Shown here in pieces: positions 28,767 to 37,930 of a stretch of DNA of 64,000 nucleotides. This DNA is from Bacteroidota bacterium (GTDB lineage Bacteria > Bacteroidota > Bacteroidia > Bacteroidales > UBA10428): NCBI GenBank assembly GCA_023442525.1, contig JAEZZA010000034.1:153743-217742 (forward strand). The letters are read 5' to 3'. Under the pieces are notes generated by a model that saw nothing but the letters and a program-made list of their open reading frames with translations, ran no database searches and was not told the DNA's origin. Numbering within the stretch: position 1 is the stretch's first letter; every line of letters starts with the position of its first letter. The position numbers and the translations under genes were made by a program.

Positions 28767-28813
28767 CAAATGTAGTCAGTTTTTTTAGTTCGGAACATTA
28801 TGAACTAAAAAAA
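28767..28813 (-). promoter_or_regulatory. Promoter and palindromic operator of the efflux operon
   Basis: On the minus strand, tacatttg (28767-28774) matches the Bacteroidota -7 consensus TAnnTTTG exactly and sits 25 bases before the regulator's ATG. Just upstream, 12-bp perfect arms at 28780-28791 (core agttc) and 28802-28813 (core gaact) flank a 10-base spacer and cover the -33 position. The spacing suits a dimeric GbsR/MarR repressor acting on its own operon. Confidence 0.75.
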
Positions 28814-28982
28814 AATTTATTTTTTTTCATTGTATCCATTGAAGTTTTTCAAACAGTGAGTGATACCATGATGGTCTGTCAAAAGTAGAAGGTTTTCAAC
28901 CCCATCGGAATCTATTCTCGGCGAATGACGGATTTAATCCGGTGAATGGCAACCTTTTCAGTGTTTAACTTCGGCAGGTAAC

Positions 28983-29011
28983 TTTGTAAAAGTTCTAATT
29001 CATTATCTTTG
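28983..29011 (+). promoter_or_regulatory. Promoter of the deoxyhypusine-synthase-like gene
   Basis: TTTG at 28983-28986 and TATCTTTG at 29004-29011 match the -33 and -7 boxes of Bacteroidota with 17-base spacing. The start codon is 26 bases downstream, so the leader is short. Confidence 0.6.
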
Positions 29012-29036
29012 TCGTTCAATTTTTAACTGTACAATT

Positions 29037-30053
29037 ATGGCCGGGAAAAAGGAATTCTTGAAAGAAACCATTGAACACATTGACATTAAATCATTTGATT
29101 CCACACCGATTATCGATTCGATGCGGAAAATGTCGTTTTCATCGCGCGACACTGCCGCAGCTGCGGATATTCTGATGCGGATGCTGAATGATAAGGACTG
29201 TACCATAATGCTTACTTTGGCCGGCAGTACAAGTGCGGGCGGATGCATGCAGGTTTATGTGGATATGGTAAAGAACAATATGATTGATGTTATTGTGGCC
29301 ACAGGTGCAAGTATTATAGATATGGATTTCTTTGAAGCCCTTGGGTTCAAACATTATGTCGGCCGCAGGGATGTTCTCGACAAGAATCTCAGGGAATTAT
29401 ATATCGACAGAATTTACGATACTTTCATTGATGAGGAAGAGCTCCAGGTTTGTGACGGAACCATAAAACAGGTTGCAGATTCTCTCGAACCGCGACCCTA
29501 TTCGTCAAGGGAGTTCATTAATGAACTTGGCAAATACCTTGTTAAAAATGCGGTAAAGAAGAATTCCCTGGTACAGGCTTGTTATGAACATAATGTGCCC
29601 ATATTCTGCCCGGCCTTTTCGGATAGTAGTGCAGGCTTTGGATTGGTAAAACATCAATGGGAAAATCCAAAGAAACATGTTTCCATTGATTCGGTACGCG
29701 ATTTCAGAGAACTGACCATGATTAAAATGGAAGCCGGAACATCGGGATTATTTATGATAGGTGGGGGAGTGCCAAAGAATTTTGCACAGGATACCGTAGT
29801 ATGTGCCGAAGTACTGGGTAAAGAAGTCCCTATGCATAAATATGCAGTGCAGATAACGGTGGCCGATGTTCGCGACGGAGCATGTTCTTCATCTACCTTA
29901 CAGGAAGCACAATCGTGGGGAAAGGTTGATACTCAGTTTGAACAGATGGTTTATGCCGAGGCAACCACCGTGCTCCCTCTTATAGCAAGCTACGCTTATC
30001 ACAGCCGTGCCTGGGAAAACAGGAAGAGGAGAGAGTGGAGTAAAATATTTTAG
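29037..30053 (+). CDS. Deoxyhypusine synthase-like enzyme (possible homospermidine synthase)
   Basis: The family transfers an aminobutyl group from spermidine using NAD. In archaea and eukaryotes the acceptor is a lysine of eIF5A; bacteria lack eIF5A and several bacterial homologues make homospermidine. The 338-residue protein has the NAD-binding Rossmann-type segments (TLAGSTSAGG, VATGASI) and the active-site lysine Lys247 in GGGVPKNF. The catalytic residue is therefore retained. It stands alone on the plus strand, convergent with the methyltransferase/ATP-grasp gene. No spermidine biosynthesis gene is in the window. Confidence 0.88.
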   Translation: MAGKKEFLKETIEHIDIKSFDSTPIIDSMRKMSFSSRDTAAAADILMRMLNDKDCTIMLTLAGSTSAGGCMQVYVDMVKNNMIDVIVATGASIIDMDFFEALGFKHYVGRRDVLDKNLRELYIDRIYDTFIDEEELQVCDGTIKQVADSLEPRPYSSREFINELGKYLVKNAVKKNSLVQACYEHNVPIFCPAFSDSSAGFGLVKHQWENPKKHVSIDSVRDFRELTMIKMEAGTSGLFMIGGGVPKNFAQDTVVCAEVLGKEVPMHKYAVQITVADVRDGACSSSTLQEAQSWGKVDTQFEQMVYAEATTVLPLIASYAYHSRAWENRKRREWSKIF

Positions 30054-30064
30054 AACGGAAGTCT

Positions 30065-30085
30065 CCGGGCAGTCACACTGCCCGG
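30065..30085. terminator. Hairpin between two convergent genes
   Basis: The arms ccgggcagt (30065-30073) and actgcccgg (30077-30085) pair perfectly around a 3-base loop, 12 bases after one stop codon and 16 before the other. No T-tract follows, so it may be a shared terminator or 3'-end stabiliser. Confidence 0.7.
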
Positions 30086-30100
30086 TATTCATAAGAAATC

Positions 30101-32098
30101 TTATACCATCTCAAATATTTTCGAGGATGAGCAATCCGGAATTGTCTGGCTTTGACCATTTCCGTTTCCATTTCCATTTCCGTTACTGAAACGTTGTTCT
30201 GCTGTTTGAAGTATGAAGCGCAGCATTTCGGAATAATCCATACCCTTCAGCGTGGCCATTTTAGCCATGTGTCCGTCCCAGCACCATCCCGGATTCGGAT
30301 TCACTTCCAGTAACTTTGGAATTCCATTTTTGTCGAAACGCCAGTCAAACCTGGCATAATCCCTGCAATTCAGGCGCTCAAAAAGTTTCAGACATTCAAC
30401 GGTCATCATCTTCTCCGTTTCTTCGGGAAGTGTAGCAGGAATTGACCGCAGTAGTTTAAAATAAGGAGTGTGCTCCAGCCACTTGGCCTCGTAACCGCAT
30501 ATTTTTGGCAGTTCATCGGGCAGGGCAGAATAGTCTTCTTCTGCAAATGGCAATACTGTGTATGATTCAGGCGGATTACCGATTATACCTATTGTAATTT
30601 CCTTTCCCGGCATGAATTCTTCGATGATTATCGGCTTTTCGGCACCCACTTTCTTCCTGATACGTATGATGGCATCGTTCAGGCTTTCATAGTTGTAGCA
30701 AACATTATCGGATGTAATGGCAATACTGCTGTCGCCGTAATTAGGCTTGGCAATCACCGGGAAATCAATATTCATTTCAAATACGTTGTCCTCGGGTTTA
30801 ATAAACACCGCCTCTGCTACCGGAATTGACATTTCGCGTGAAATTCCGCGTACAAGAGATTTGTCATAACAATACGATAATCCCTGTGGATTGGCACCGG
30901 TATAATTTATTCCTAACATTTCAAGCAGAGCCGGTACATGCAATTCCTTACGCGGGTCGTTATAAAATCCTTCATCGCAAAGGTTAAGCACAAAATCGGT
31001 ACGAGGCTTCAGCCGGGTCAAATCGTTCAGCAGGGTGGAGTGATTACACAGATAGGTGAACTTGTATTCCGGTAACCGGCTTAGTGCAATCCTCAGTTGC
31101 CTGATTGTATTCATATCGTTCTGATCGAATTTTCCCGTGGGCTTAACTGTATCGGGTTTCCCTGGATCGCCAAGAATAACAACAACATTTTTAAGCACCT
31201 GCCGTTTAACCTTTACCGGTGTCCATTCTTTCAAAGCCTTTGCAGTGACTATGATTCGACGTTCCATCATACCGAGGTCCTGGTTGCGCTTTGAATCTGT
31301 TTCCAGGTTGCCGTGAAATAATATATCGGAAAACCCGCTGCGATTAAACATATCCACCAGCACTTCCTTATTGTAAAGCCTTTCAGCATAGAACTGATCG
31401 AGTACCACTCCTTTATTGATATTGGTGATCACTTCGCGTGAAATAAGCCTCTGGTTATCGGAAGCAAGGGATCGTTCGCGACAAACAAAATGTTTTGGGT
31501 CAATCCATTCCCAACTGCGGGGGCTGAAATTACTTCGCAGGTAGTTACCATCCGCTACATCAATCAGAAACTTTCCCTCGGGTTTGAGAACTCTGAGTAC
31601 CTCTTTCAGAATTTTCATATCATCATCGGTACTTTCGAAATACCCAAAACTGTTACCGAGCATCATCACTACATCAAAAGTATCTGTCGGATAGGGCAGT
31701 TTACGGGCATCGCCTTCCCGGAAACTGACATTTAGTTTTTCCAGAGAATTCGTATTCTTTGCTTTTGTGAGAAGAAAATGAGAACGGTCGAGACCGTGGA
31801 TATTTTCAAATCCCCTGCGCGCAAGTTCCAGCGAATGCCTACCCTGCCCGCAAGCCAGATCAAGTAAGACCATGTTTTTCTCCAGACTGAGAATATTTGA
31901 AAACAGGTCTACTTCTTTATGGGTAATCTGCATATCTTCCACCACATCAGCGTCAGTCTTCAGATACATTGAATTAAAGATACGTCTCCACCAATCGGGC
32001 TGAAGATAATGCTCTAGGTTTTCTACTGGTCCGAATGATCCATTAGTTGACTGGCCATTCTTTTTGGACCGGGAACCATTACTCCCGTTATTTTTCAT
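30101..32098 (-). CDS. Fusion: class I SAM methyltransferase + D-Ala-D-Ala-ligase-like ATP-grasp
   Basis: This is a 665-residue two-enzyme protein. Residues 1-30 are a Gly/Asn/Ser-rich tail. Residues 60-290 are a Rossmann methyltransferase (motif I LLDLACGQGRH at 78-88). Residues 303-410 are a pre-ATP-grasp domain (LNLCDEGFYND, GINYTG), and 411-635 an ATP-grasp domain of the D-Ala-D-Ala ligase type, with AKPNYGDSS (450-458), IIEEFMPGKE (491-500) and the metal-binding LLEVNPNPGW (596-605). A Gly-Asn repeat tail (about 638-648) is encoded by hexanucleotide repeats. No signal peptide. It probably ligates an amino acid or similar acid and methylates the same molecule; neither substrate is known. 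It is not the housekeeping ddl. Confidence 0.88.
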   Translation of the reverse strand: MKNNGSNGSRSKKNGQSTNGSFGPVENLEHYLQPDWWRRIFNSMYLKTDADVVEDMQITHKEVDLFSNILSLEKNMVLLDLACGQGRHSLELARRGFENIHGLDRSHFLLTKAKNTNSLEKLNVSFREGDARKLPYPTDTFDVVMMLGNSFGYFESTDDDMKILKEVLRVLKPEGKFLIDVADGNYLRSNFSPRSWEWIDPKHFVCRERSLASDNQRLISREVITNINKGVVLDQFYAERLYNKEVLVDMFNRSGFSDILFHGNLETDSKRNQDLGMMERRIIVTAKALKEWTPVKVKRQVLKNVVVILGDPGKPDTVKPTGKFDQNDMNTIRQLRIALSRLPEYKFTYLCNHSTLLNDLTRLKPRTDFVLNLCDEGFYNDPRKELHVPALLEMLGINYTGANPQGLSYCYDKSLVRGISREMSIPVAEAVFIKPEDNVFEMNIDFPVIAKPNYGDSSIAITSDNVCYNYESLNDAIIRIRKKVGAEKPIIIEEFMPGKEITIGIIGNPPESYTVLPFAEEDYSALPDELPKICGYEAKWLEHTPYFKLLRSIPATLPEETEKMMTVECLKLFERLNCRDYARFDWRFDKNGIPKLLEVNPNPGWCWDGHMAKMATLKGMDYSEMLRFILQTAEQRFSNGNGNGNGNGQSQTIPDCSSSKIFEMV

Positions 32099-32376
32099 CG
32101 AATTTTATAAGGATTAAAATGCTGTGTTAAAGTTTACTTGTAAGTTGTTAGTTTAAATATTGCCATGCAAGAATACAATCGAATCATACATCTTGTTGCA
32201 ATATTTATTCAATGTTGATAAATAAATAAATTGTTCAATTCTTCAAACTGACATTACCGGTCGCGCTGATATTTAAAAACCGCACACAGTCTGGCTGCCA
32301 GTAATGGAATGAACAAAATATTTTACCGGAATTGATCTAATGGGGAATATTTTCCTGATCAGGGGAAAAGCTTGGA

Positions 32377-32877
32377 TTATAATTGCTTCTCATAACAGAT
32401 ATAAGGAATCTTTTGGAAATCGGAGTGGAAGGTAGTGACTTCCCTGAATAATTGTTTTTCATATAACTGCCTTGCTTTATCACTTGGCATAAATACATCA
32501 AGGCGAATACAATCGAATCCCATCGACCGTGCGTGATTCTGAGCGAATTCAATCATCATCGTGGCGATACCCTTTCCCTGCCATTTGGGATGAACTATCA
32601 TGTTCTTCAGATAAAGGGGTTTATTCAATCCCGATGGAAATGTAAGCGATTTGTACTCGTCAGGCTGAGTGTCATTCAAAGTAACCATTCCTTTGCAAAC
32701 ACCTTTGTCTTTTACCAGGTAAATCAGGCCTTTTTCCAAATCCGCCTTTATGTCTTCAACATCGGGAGAAGAACTATTCCAGTGTTTTAACCCCTGACTG
32801 TTCATTTCGCGAATGCAAACCCTTAAAAGAAATAGTACTTCGATGAGATCAGTCGACTTAGCCCGAATAATATTCAT
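32377..32877 (-). CDS. GNAT-family N-acetyltransferase
   Basis: This is a 166-residue GCN5-related acetyltransferase. The acetyl-CoA pyrophosphate loop is visible near residue 97 (HPKWQGKGIATMMIEFA), followed by ARSMGFDCIRLDVF and a C-terminal YEKQLFREV strand typical of the family. The 278 bases before the ATP-grasp gene downstream on the same strand make a shared transcript possible but unproven. The acceptor substrate is not identifiable. Confidence 0.9.
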   Translation of the reverse strand: MNIIRAKSTDLIEVLFLLRVCIREMNSQGLKHWNSSSPDVEDIKADLEKGLIYLVKDKGVCKGMVTLNDTQPDEYKSLTFPSGLNKPLYLKNMIVHPKWQGKGIATMMIEFAQNHARSMGFDCIRLDVFMPSDKARQLYEKQLFREVTTFHSDFQKIPYICYEKQL

Positions 32878-33035
32878 CAGTGTTTTATTACTCTATGAAT
32901 GAAGCAGCAAACTGTTTGATAGGAAATAAAATTATAACTCGTTTTATTCCTTTATTTTTGCCATAAAAATAATTAGTTTTTTCAATATACAATATCTTTT
33001 TTATCAATCGTTTATTTACATACTCATTTAGTTTT

Positions 33036-34523
33036 ATGGGTTTTACAAAAAGAATGCCACATCCGGGATCGCACAGCATATTCATTGTGCTTTTTTCTCT
33101 GATGGCATTAATAATGCTTTCACAGTGTAATCGCGAGAATCTGGATCCTGATCCGCGCGCGCTGCCTTCATTTTCAACCGATACTGTCACATTCGACACG
33201 GTTTTTACAACCATCGGGTCAACCACGTTGCATTTTAAAGTATATAACCGTAGCGATCGCCCGCTTGTTATATCGGCCATAGATCTTGCCGGTGGTGAAT
33301 CCTCATTCTTCAGGTTAAATATTGATGGGGAGCCGGCCGTGAGGTTAAATAATTTGGAAATTCCACCCGACGACAGTCTTTTTGTTTTTGTCGCTGTTAC
33401 CGTTGATCCTACAAATGTGAATAATCCGGTGGTGATAAAAGATTCGGTCATATTCACGACCAACGGTGTAACCAGGGATGTTAAACTGATTGCCTATGGT
33501 CAGGATGTTCATCTTGTGGATGGCGAAATCTTTGGTGACGCTGTTTGGGAAAACGACAAGCCCTGGCTGATTTATAATTCAATGGCTATTGACACCGGCC
33601 GCACACTTACTGTTAAAGAGGGAGTCAGGATTTATTTCCACAGGAATTCGAGCATGATTGTATGGGGTACGCTTGTTGTTGAAGGTACTGCCGAAAATCC
33701 TGTAATGTTTTTGAACGACAGGCTCGAAGGATATTATCAAGTCATACCCGGACAGTGGGGCACGATTTATATTGACCCGGTAAGCCGCGGAAACAGGATC
33801 GATTACGCAATAATAAAAAATTCCATTGCAGGCATCCAGATCGGTTTTCCTTCGGATTATGAAATTCCCGATCTCGTGATTTCCAACAGCCAGATCCTGA
33901 ATGTGTCATTTGCAGGAATATATGCATTTGGTGCACAACTCACCTGCTATAACACGGTTATTGCCAATTCGGCAGGACCGGCAGTAGCTTTATTAAGAGG
34001 AGGCAACTACACTTTTTATCATTGCACCATCAGTAACAATGGGGTGGTGGGAACATCGCGTAATTCCCCGTCGGTAGTGCTTACCAACGTGTTTAATAAC
34101 CCGGAATTTGATGAAAGTACAGGTGATTATGTATACCGGAAACGAGCAGGTGATCTGGAACGTGCAGATTTCTTCAACAGTATTATTTACGGCACCTATC
34201 CACATGAAATACAGTTGGTAGATAATCGTACAAACACTTTCAATTATCATTTCGACCATACTCTTTTGAAAGCCGTTGAGGATTCAATCGAAATGCTTCC
34301 TTCATTAAAGTTTACTTCTGTATTCCTGAATCATGAACCGTCATTCAAAAATGATTCTGAGCGGTACCACCTCGACTATAGCCTTGACACACTGTCTGCT
34401 GCAAAGGATTCAGGCAGTTTTCAGTTGTTGATTGATTTTCCCTTCCTTGAAACAGATATAAACGGGACTCCGAGAAACACTGATGGAAAGCCCGACCTGG
34501 GAGCTTATGAAAGGAAAGAATAA
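33036..34523 (+). CDS. Lipoprotein with right-handed beta-helix repeats
   Basis: This is an exported 495-residue lipoprotein with a lipobox ending at about Cys31 (MLSQCNRE). Residues 45-150 look like an immunoglobulin-like beta domain (HFKVYNRSDRPLVISAID). Residues 170-380 form parallel beta-helix coils (IIKNSIAGIQIG, VIANSAGPAVALLRGGNY). The end DINGTPRNTDGKPDLGAYE is the conserved C-terminal tag of Bacteroidota beta-helix surface proteins. No catalytic motif of a pectate lyase was seen. It is probably outer-membrane or surface attached. The start could also be the second Met, residue 7. Confidence 0.85.
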   Translation: MGFTKRMPHPGSHSIFIVLFSLMALIMLSQCNRENLDPDPRALPSFSTDTVTFDTVFTTIGSTTLHFKVYNRSDRPLVISAIDLAGGESSFFRLNIDGEPAVRLNNLEIPPDDSLFVFVAVTVDPTNVNNPVVIKDSVIFTTNGVTRDVKLIAYGQDVHLVDGEIFGDAVWENDKPWLIYNSMAIDTGRTLTVKEGVRIYFHRNSSMIVWGTLVVEGTAENPVMFLNDRLEGYYQVIPGQWGTIYIDPVSRGNRIDYAIIKNSIAGIQIGFPSDYEIPDLVISNSQILNVSFAGIYAFGAQLTCYNTVIANSAGPAVALLRGGNYTFYHCTISNNGVVGTSRNSPSVVLTNVFNNPEFDESTGDYVYRKRAGDLERADFFNSIIYGTYPHEIQLVDNRTNTFNYHFDHTLLKAVEDSIEMLPSLKFTSVFLNHEPSFKNDSERYHLDYSLDTLSAAKDSGSFQLLIDFPFLETDINGTPRNTDGKPDLGAYERKE

Positions 34524-34524
34524 C

Positions 34525-34630
34525 AGTGGATAATGTGCTAATATGCTAATGTGCCAATGTGCTAATAAGGGACGAGGGACAGGGACAAGGGCTGACTGCA
34601 CGATTACATGACTGCACGACTGCATGGCTT
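34525..34630. repeat. Period-8 degenerate tandem repeats in a convergent gap
   Basis: Units such as tgctaatg/tgccaatg (34536-34566) and gactgcac/gattacat (34593-34626) repeat at 8-base spacing, with a gggac-type run between them. Positions 34610-34624 are the exact reverse complement of 3118-3132. An apparent plus-strand frame through the region reflects the repeat and is not called as a gene. Confidence 0.65.
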
Positions 34631-34640
34631 AGGAGACGTG

Positions 34641-35660
34641 TCATTCCCGGCAAATATCAACATACACCGGCAAATGATCGGAATAACCCCCATGATAACG
34701 AAATCCGAGATATGTACGAAAAGGCTTTACACCATTATAGGTCTTGTCGGTTTCAATCATCATGGGAGTATGAAATATCCGGTATCCGTCGGCCTGTACA
34801 TTTAATCCGTCGTCTTCAAGAAGTCCGCCCGAAACTATGATCTGATCAAAAATATTCCATACTCCCTGATACTTTAGCGTGCCTTTTACCTGACCTTTGG
34901 AGGCACGGGAAAGATTATATAATGTACCCTGTTCTATGTTGATGCCAGGACTCCTGGCCAATAGTCCTTTTTCCACGCTTATGTCCGTGGGCTCATCATT
35001 TAAATCGCCCAGGATAATTACCTGTTCAGAAGTACTAACATTAAATAACGAATCAATGGCATGCCGGAGAGTTTGTGACGCTGCCATTCTCAGTTCTTCG
35101 GTCTCAATCTGGCCCGCTGATCGCGAAGGCCAGTGATTTATGAAAATATGAAAGATTTCGTCTTCAATTTTTGCTTTACAATAAAGGATATCGCGGGTAA
35201 ACAGATCATGTTTTTTGATCCGGATGGCAGAGGAATGAAGTATGCGCACAAACTTTTCGCGATAAATAAGCGCAACATCAATACCACGGCCGTCGGATGA
35301 TTCAAAGTGTATAGGTTTGTAATCGAATTCACCCAGAGGCGTTTCATATATGAGCCTGTTAATTACCTTCAGATTTTCAACCTCGCATAATCCAACAACA
35401 ACAGGAGGTTGCCATTCACCCGCGGCAATAATTACCTTGCTTAAATTATTTATTTTACTCTTAAACCTGGCTGAAGTCCAATGCATTCTTCCACCCGGGG
35501 TGAAATCATCGTCGGCTTTAAGGCTGTCGTTATATGTGTCGAACAGGTTCTCAACATTGTAAAACATTATCCTGTAACGGTGATCCTGGTTCTCCCCGTT
35601 GGTCCTTACAAAAACAAAAACAATAATAAGAGCAAATGCAAAAACTCCGATTATTTTCAT
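34641..35660 (-). CDS. Endonuclease/exonuclease/phosphatase-family protein, exported
   Basis: This is a DNase I-like metal-dependent hydrolase of 339 residues. An N-terminal hydrophobic stretch (residues 3-18) suggests export or anchoring. Family motifs are visible: FYNVENLFDT near residue 33, VVGLCEVEN near 89, NHWPSR, LGDLNDEP near 218, and the C-terminal GYSDHLPVY with the catalytic Asp-His. It lies 43 bases after murB on the same strand. Members include nucleases and phosphodiesterases; the substrate cannot be assigned. Confidence 0.9.
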   Translation of the reverse strand: MKIIGVFAFALIIVFVFVRTNGENQDHRYRIMFYNVENLFDTYNDSLKADDDFTPGGRMHWTSARFKSKINNLSKVIIAAGEWQPPVVVGLCEVENLKVINRLIYETPLGEFDYKPIHFESSDGRGIDVALIYREKFVRILHSSAIRIKKHDLFTRDILYCKAKIEDEIFHIFINHWPSRSAGQIETEELRMAASQTLRHAIDSLFNVSTSEQVIILGDLNDEPTDISVEKGLLARSPGINIEQGTLYNLSRASKGQVKGTLKYQGVWNIFDQIIVSGGLLEDDGLNVQADGYRIFHTPMMIETDKTYNGVKPFRTYLGFRYHGGYSDHLPVYVDICRE

Positions 35661-35703
35661 TTCAACTACATTACTCTATGAACTCATTTTTTAATTTATC
35701 GCA

Positions 35704-36726
35704 TCAGATAACATTCACCTCCATCTCCAGCTTGATCCCGAACATCCTCATTACATCACTTCGCACCTTCATGGCGCATTCCAGGATCTCCGCACCGGTT
35801 GCTCCGCCATGATTTACAATGATAAGCGGTTGTCTTTTGTGCGTGCCTGTGTTACCATACTTCCTGCCCTTCCAGCCTGCCTGTTCAATCAACCATGCAG
35901 CAGGTACTTTATTGGTTCCATCATTTTTGGCATAAACCGGCATACCGGGAAAATGAAGTTTTAATTCGTTGTGCTTTTCTGCCGATATCACCGGATTCTT
36001 GAAAAAGCTACCTGCATTCCCCAATTCATCAGGATCAGGCAGCTTGAATTTCCGTATTTTTATTATCGCTTTCCGGATATTTTCAACGGTAGTCTCACTA
36101 TACTGATCCATTTCTTTCAGGAGATCAGGATATGTTGTGTTAAACAATGATTCGCGTGTAAGTCTGTAAACCACATGTGTAATGATTACTTTCCCCTTTA
36201 ATTCATTCTTAAACGTACTGTCTCTGTAGCCGAAACGACAATCATTGGCAGTAAACATGAATTTTTTCCCGGAATCAATATAGAAACCCTCAACTACTTC
36301 GATACAATCCCTGATTTCAACTCCATAAGCTCCAATGTTCTGAACAGGACTCGCGCCAACTGTTCCCGGTATCCACGACAGGTTTTCGATTCCTGCCAGG
36401 TTTTGAGCCACGCAATAATGCACAAATCCATCCCAGTTTTCGCCCGCTCCGGCCCTTATAAAAACAGTAGTCCCCTTTTCCTTAACCAGGTTGATTCCCC
36501 GAATTGCGGGCCTGATAATAGTACCCGGAAATTCGCGCGTGAATAATACGTTGCTTCCTCCGCCGAGAACAAATACAGGATGATCAGTATTACGCGTTTT
36601 AAGAAAAACATTCACCTGTTCCTCATCGGATAGTTCTACGAAATAGCGGGAAAATGCTTTTACATGAAATGTATTGTAACTCTCAAGCGGAAAGTTCTCG
36701 TGAATTGAGTAAATGGAATTTGGCAT
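35704..36726 (-). CDS. murB: UDP-N-acetylenolpyruvoylglucosamine reductase MurB
   Basis: MurB makes UDP-N-acetylmuramate from the enolpyruvyl precursor with NADPH and FAD, an essential cytoplasmic step in peptidoglycan synthesis. The 340-residue protein has the FAD-binding motifs GGGSNVLF (near 52) and IPGTVGASPVQNIGAYG (near 119), the proton-donor serine in NAGSFFKNP, and a C-terminal domain with GWKGRKYG. Length and layout fit the type I enzyme of E. coli. Confidence 0.97.
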   Translation of the reverse strand: MPNSIYSIHENFPLESYNTFHVKAFSRYFVELSDEEQVNVFLKTRNTDHPVFVLGGGSNVLFTREFPGTIIRPAIRGINLVKEKGTTVFIRAGAGENWDGFVHYCVAQNLAGIENLSWIPGTVGASPVQNIGAYGVEIRDCIEVVEGFYIDSGKKFMFTANDCRFGYRDSTFKNELKGKVIITHVVYRLTRESLFNTTYPDLLKEMDQYSETTVENIRKAIIKIRKFKLPDPDELGNAGSFFKNPVISAEKHNELKLHFPGMPVYAKNDGTNKVPAAWLIEQAGWKGRKYGNTGTHKRQPLIIVNHGGATGAEILECAMKVRSDVMRMFGIKLEMEVNVI

Positions 36727-36808
36727 AAAACAAATATACGATCTCTGCCACAGATTTGGCCAATGATCATAAAGATTCTTAATTTAGTGAAATAAACCGG
36801 TAATCTGA

Positions 36809-37930
36809 ATGCGGATCATACTTTGCGTTACCAATGATGTGGTTACCGACCAGCGAGTGAACCGTATAGCTTCAAGCTTAAAGAAACTCCCTTCGGAAAT
36901 CAGCATTTTAGGTATAAAGCGCCGAAAAAGCCTTCCATTGACAAATGTGAAATTTCATGTGAAAAGATTCCATCTGGTATTTCAAAAAGGGCCATTGTTT
37001 TATGCCGAATTTAATCTGAAACTGTTTTTTTATCTCTTGTTTTCCGCTTCCGATATTGTAGTTGCCAACGATCTTGATACACTCCCTGCTGCTTACCTGG
37101 CCTGCAAAGTGAAGAGGATTCCGGTTGTTTACGATAGTCATGAGTATTTTACGGGATTGCCCGAACTGGTTAACCGGCCTCTTATCAGGAATGTCTGGGT
37201 AAGGATTGAAAGATCAATTCTTCCAAAGATCAGATATGCCTATACCGTAAGTAATTCCATTGCAAATCTCTACCATGAATCGTACGGCATACAGATGAGC
37301 ACCGTTCGTAACCTGCCTTACCAGATTCCTGAGGTTAAAGATAAAAATGATACCTCTGAAAAGGTGATCATTTACCAGGGAGCTCTGAATATGGGCAGAG
37401 GGCTTGAACTTGCCATACCGGCAATGAAATTTATGAGTAATTGCCGGTTGCTTATTGCAGGTAGCGGTTATCTCGGCGATGAGCTTAAGAAACTGACCAT
37501 ATCGTCAGGGATTTCAGATAAGATTGAATTTCTTGGTCTGCTCCCACCGGAAGAGTTGATGAAATACACTACCCGTGCACACCTGGGAATATCGCTCGAG
37601 GAGAACTTTGGCCTGAATTATTACCATGCACTTCCCAATAAGGTGTTCGATTATATCCAGGCCCGTATACCGGTATTGGTTTCAGATATTCCCGGAATGG
37701 CAGCTATTGTCCGAGAATACGATGTAGGGATGGTCACCGATGCCAGAGATCCGGAATCATTGGCAATGACATTTAAAACCATGCTCTTTGACGAAGAAAA
37801 GCGGCATAACTGGCGGAAGAATGCCGATAAAGCTGCTGCCGAATTATGCTGGGAAAACGAAGAGCCCGAATTACTCACACTATATCGTAAGGTGATCAGA
37901 GATCACGCTTCTTCAGCAACAGGTAAATGA
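36809..37930 (+). CDS. Glycosyltransferase, GT4-like
   Basis: This is a cytoplasmic GT-B fold glycosyltransferase of 373 residues. The N-terminal domain has TNDVVTDQRVNRIA and VANDLDTLPAAY; the C-terminal nucleotide-sugar domain has IYQGALNMGRGLELAI, AGSGYLGDELK, and the acidic motif near YHALPNKVFDYIQARIPV. It is divergent from murB, and its last 35 bases overlap the end of the ABC permease gene on the other strand. The likely role is envelope or capsule glycan assembly; donor and acceptor are unknown. Confidence 0.9.
   Translation: MRIILCVTNDVVTDQRVNRIASSLKKLPSEISILGIKRRKSLPLTNVKFHVKRFHLVFQKGPLFYAEFNLKLFFYLLFSASDIVVANDLDTLPAAYLACKVKRIPVVYDSHEYFTGLPELVNRPLIRNVWVRIERSILPKIRYAYTVSNSIANLYHESYGIQMSTVRNLPYQIPEVKDKNDTSEKVIIYQGALNMGRGLELAIPAMKFMSNCRLLIAGSGYLGDELKKLTISSGISDKIEFLGLLPPEELMKYTTRAHLGISLEENFGLNYYHALPNKVFDYIQARIPVLVSDIPGMAAIVREYDVGMVTDARDPESLAMTFKTMLFDEEKRHNWRKNADKAAAELCWENEEPELLTLYRKVIRDHASSATGK

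Noticed and set aside
30101..32098. Housekeeping D-alanine-D-alanine ligase (ddl)
   Set aside because: The N-terminal methyltransferase, divergent ATP-grasp sequence and lack of mur neighbours argue against the housekeeping enzyme.
32155..32206. Inverted pair aaatattgc/gcaatattt as an operator
   Set aside because: The 34-base separation and AT-rich background make chance likely, with no supporting promoter box.
32888..33463. 191-codon minus-strand frame
   Set aside because: Most of it is antisense to the beta-helix lipoprotein gene, and its product looks like reverse-complement noise.
34559..34840. 93-codon plus-strand frame across a repeat region
   Set aside because: It begins in degenerate tandem repeats and runs antisense into the EEP nuclease gene.
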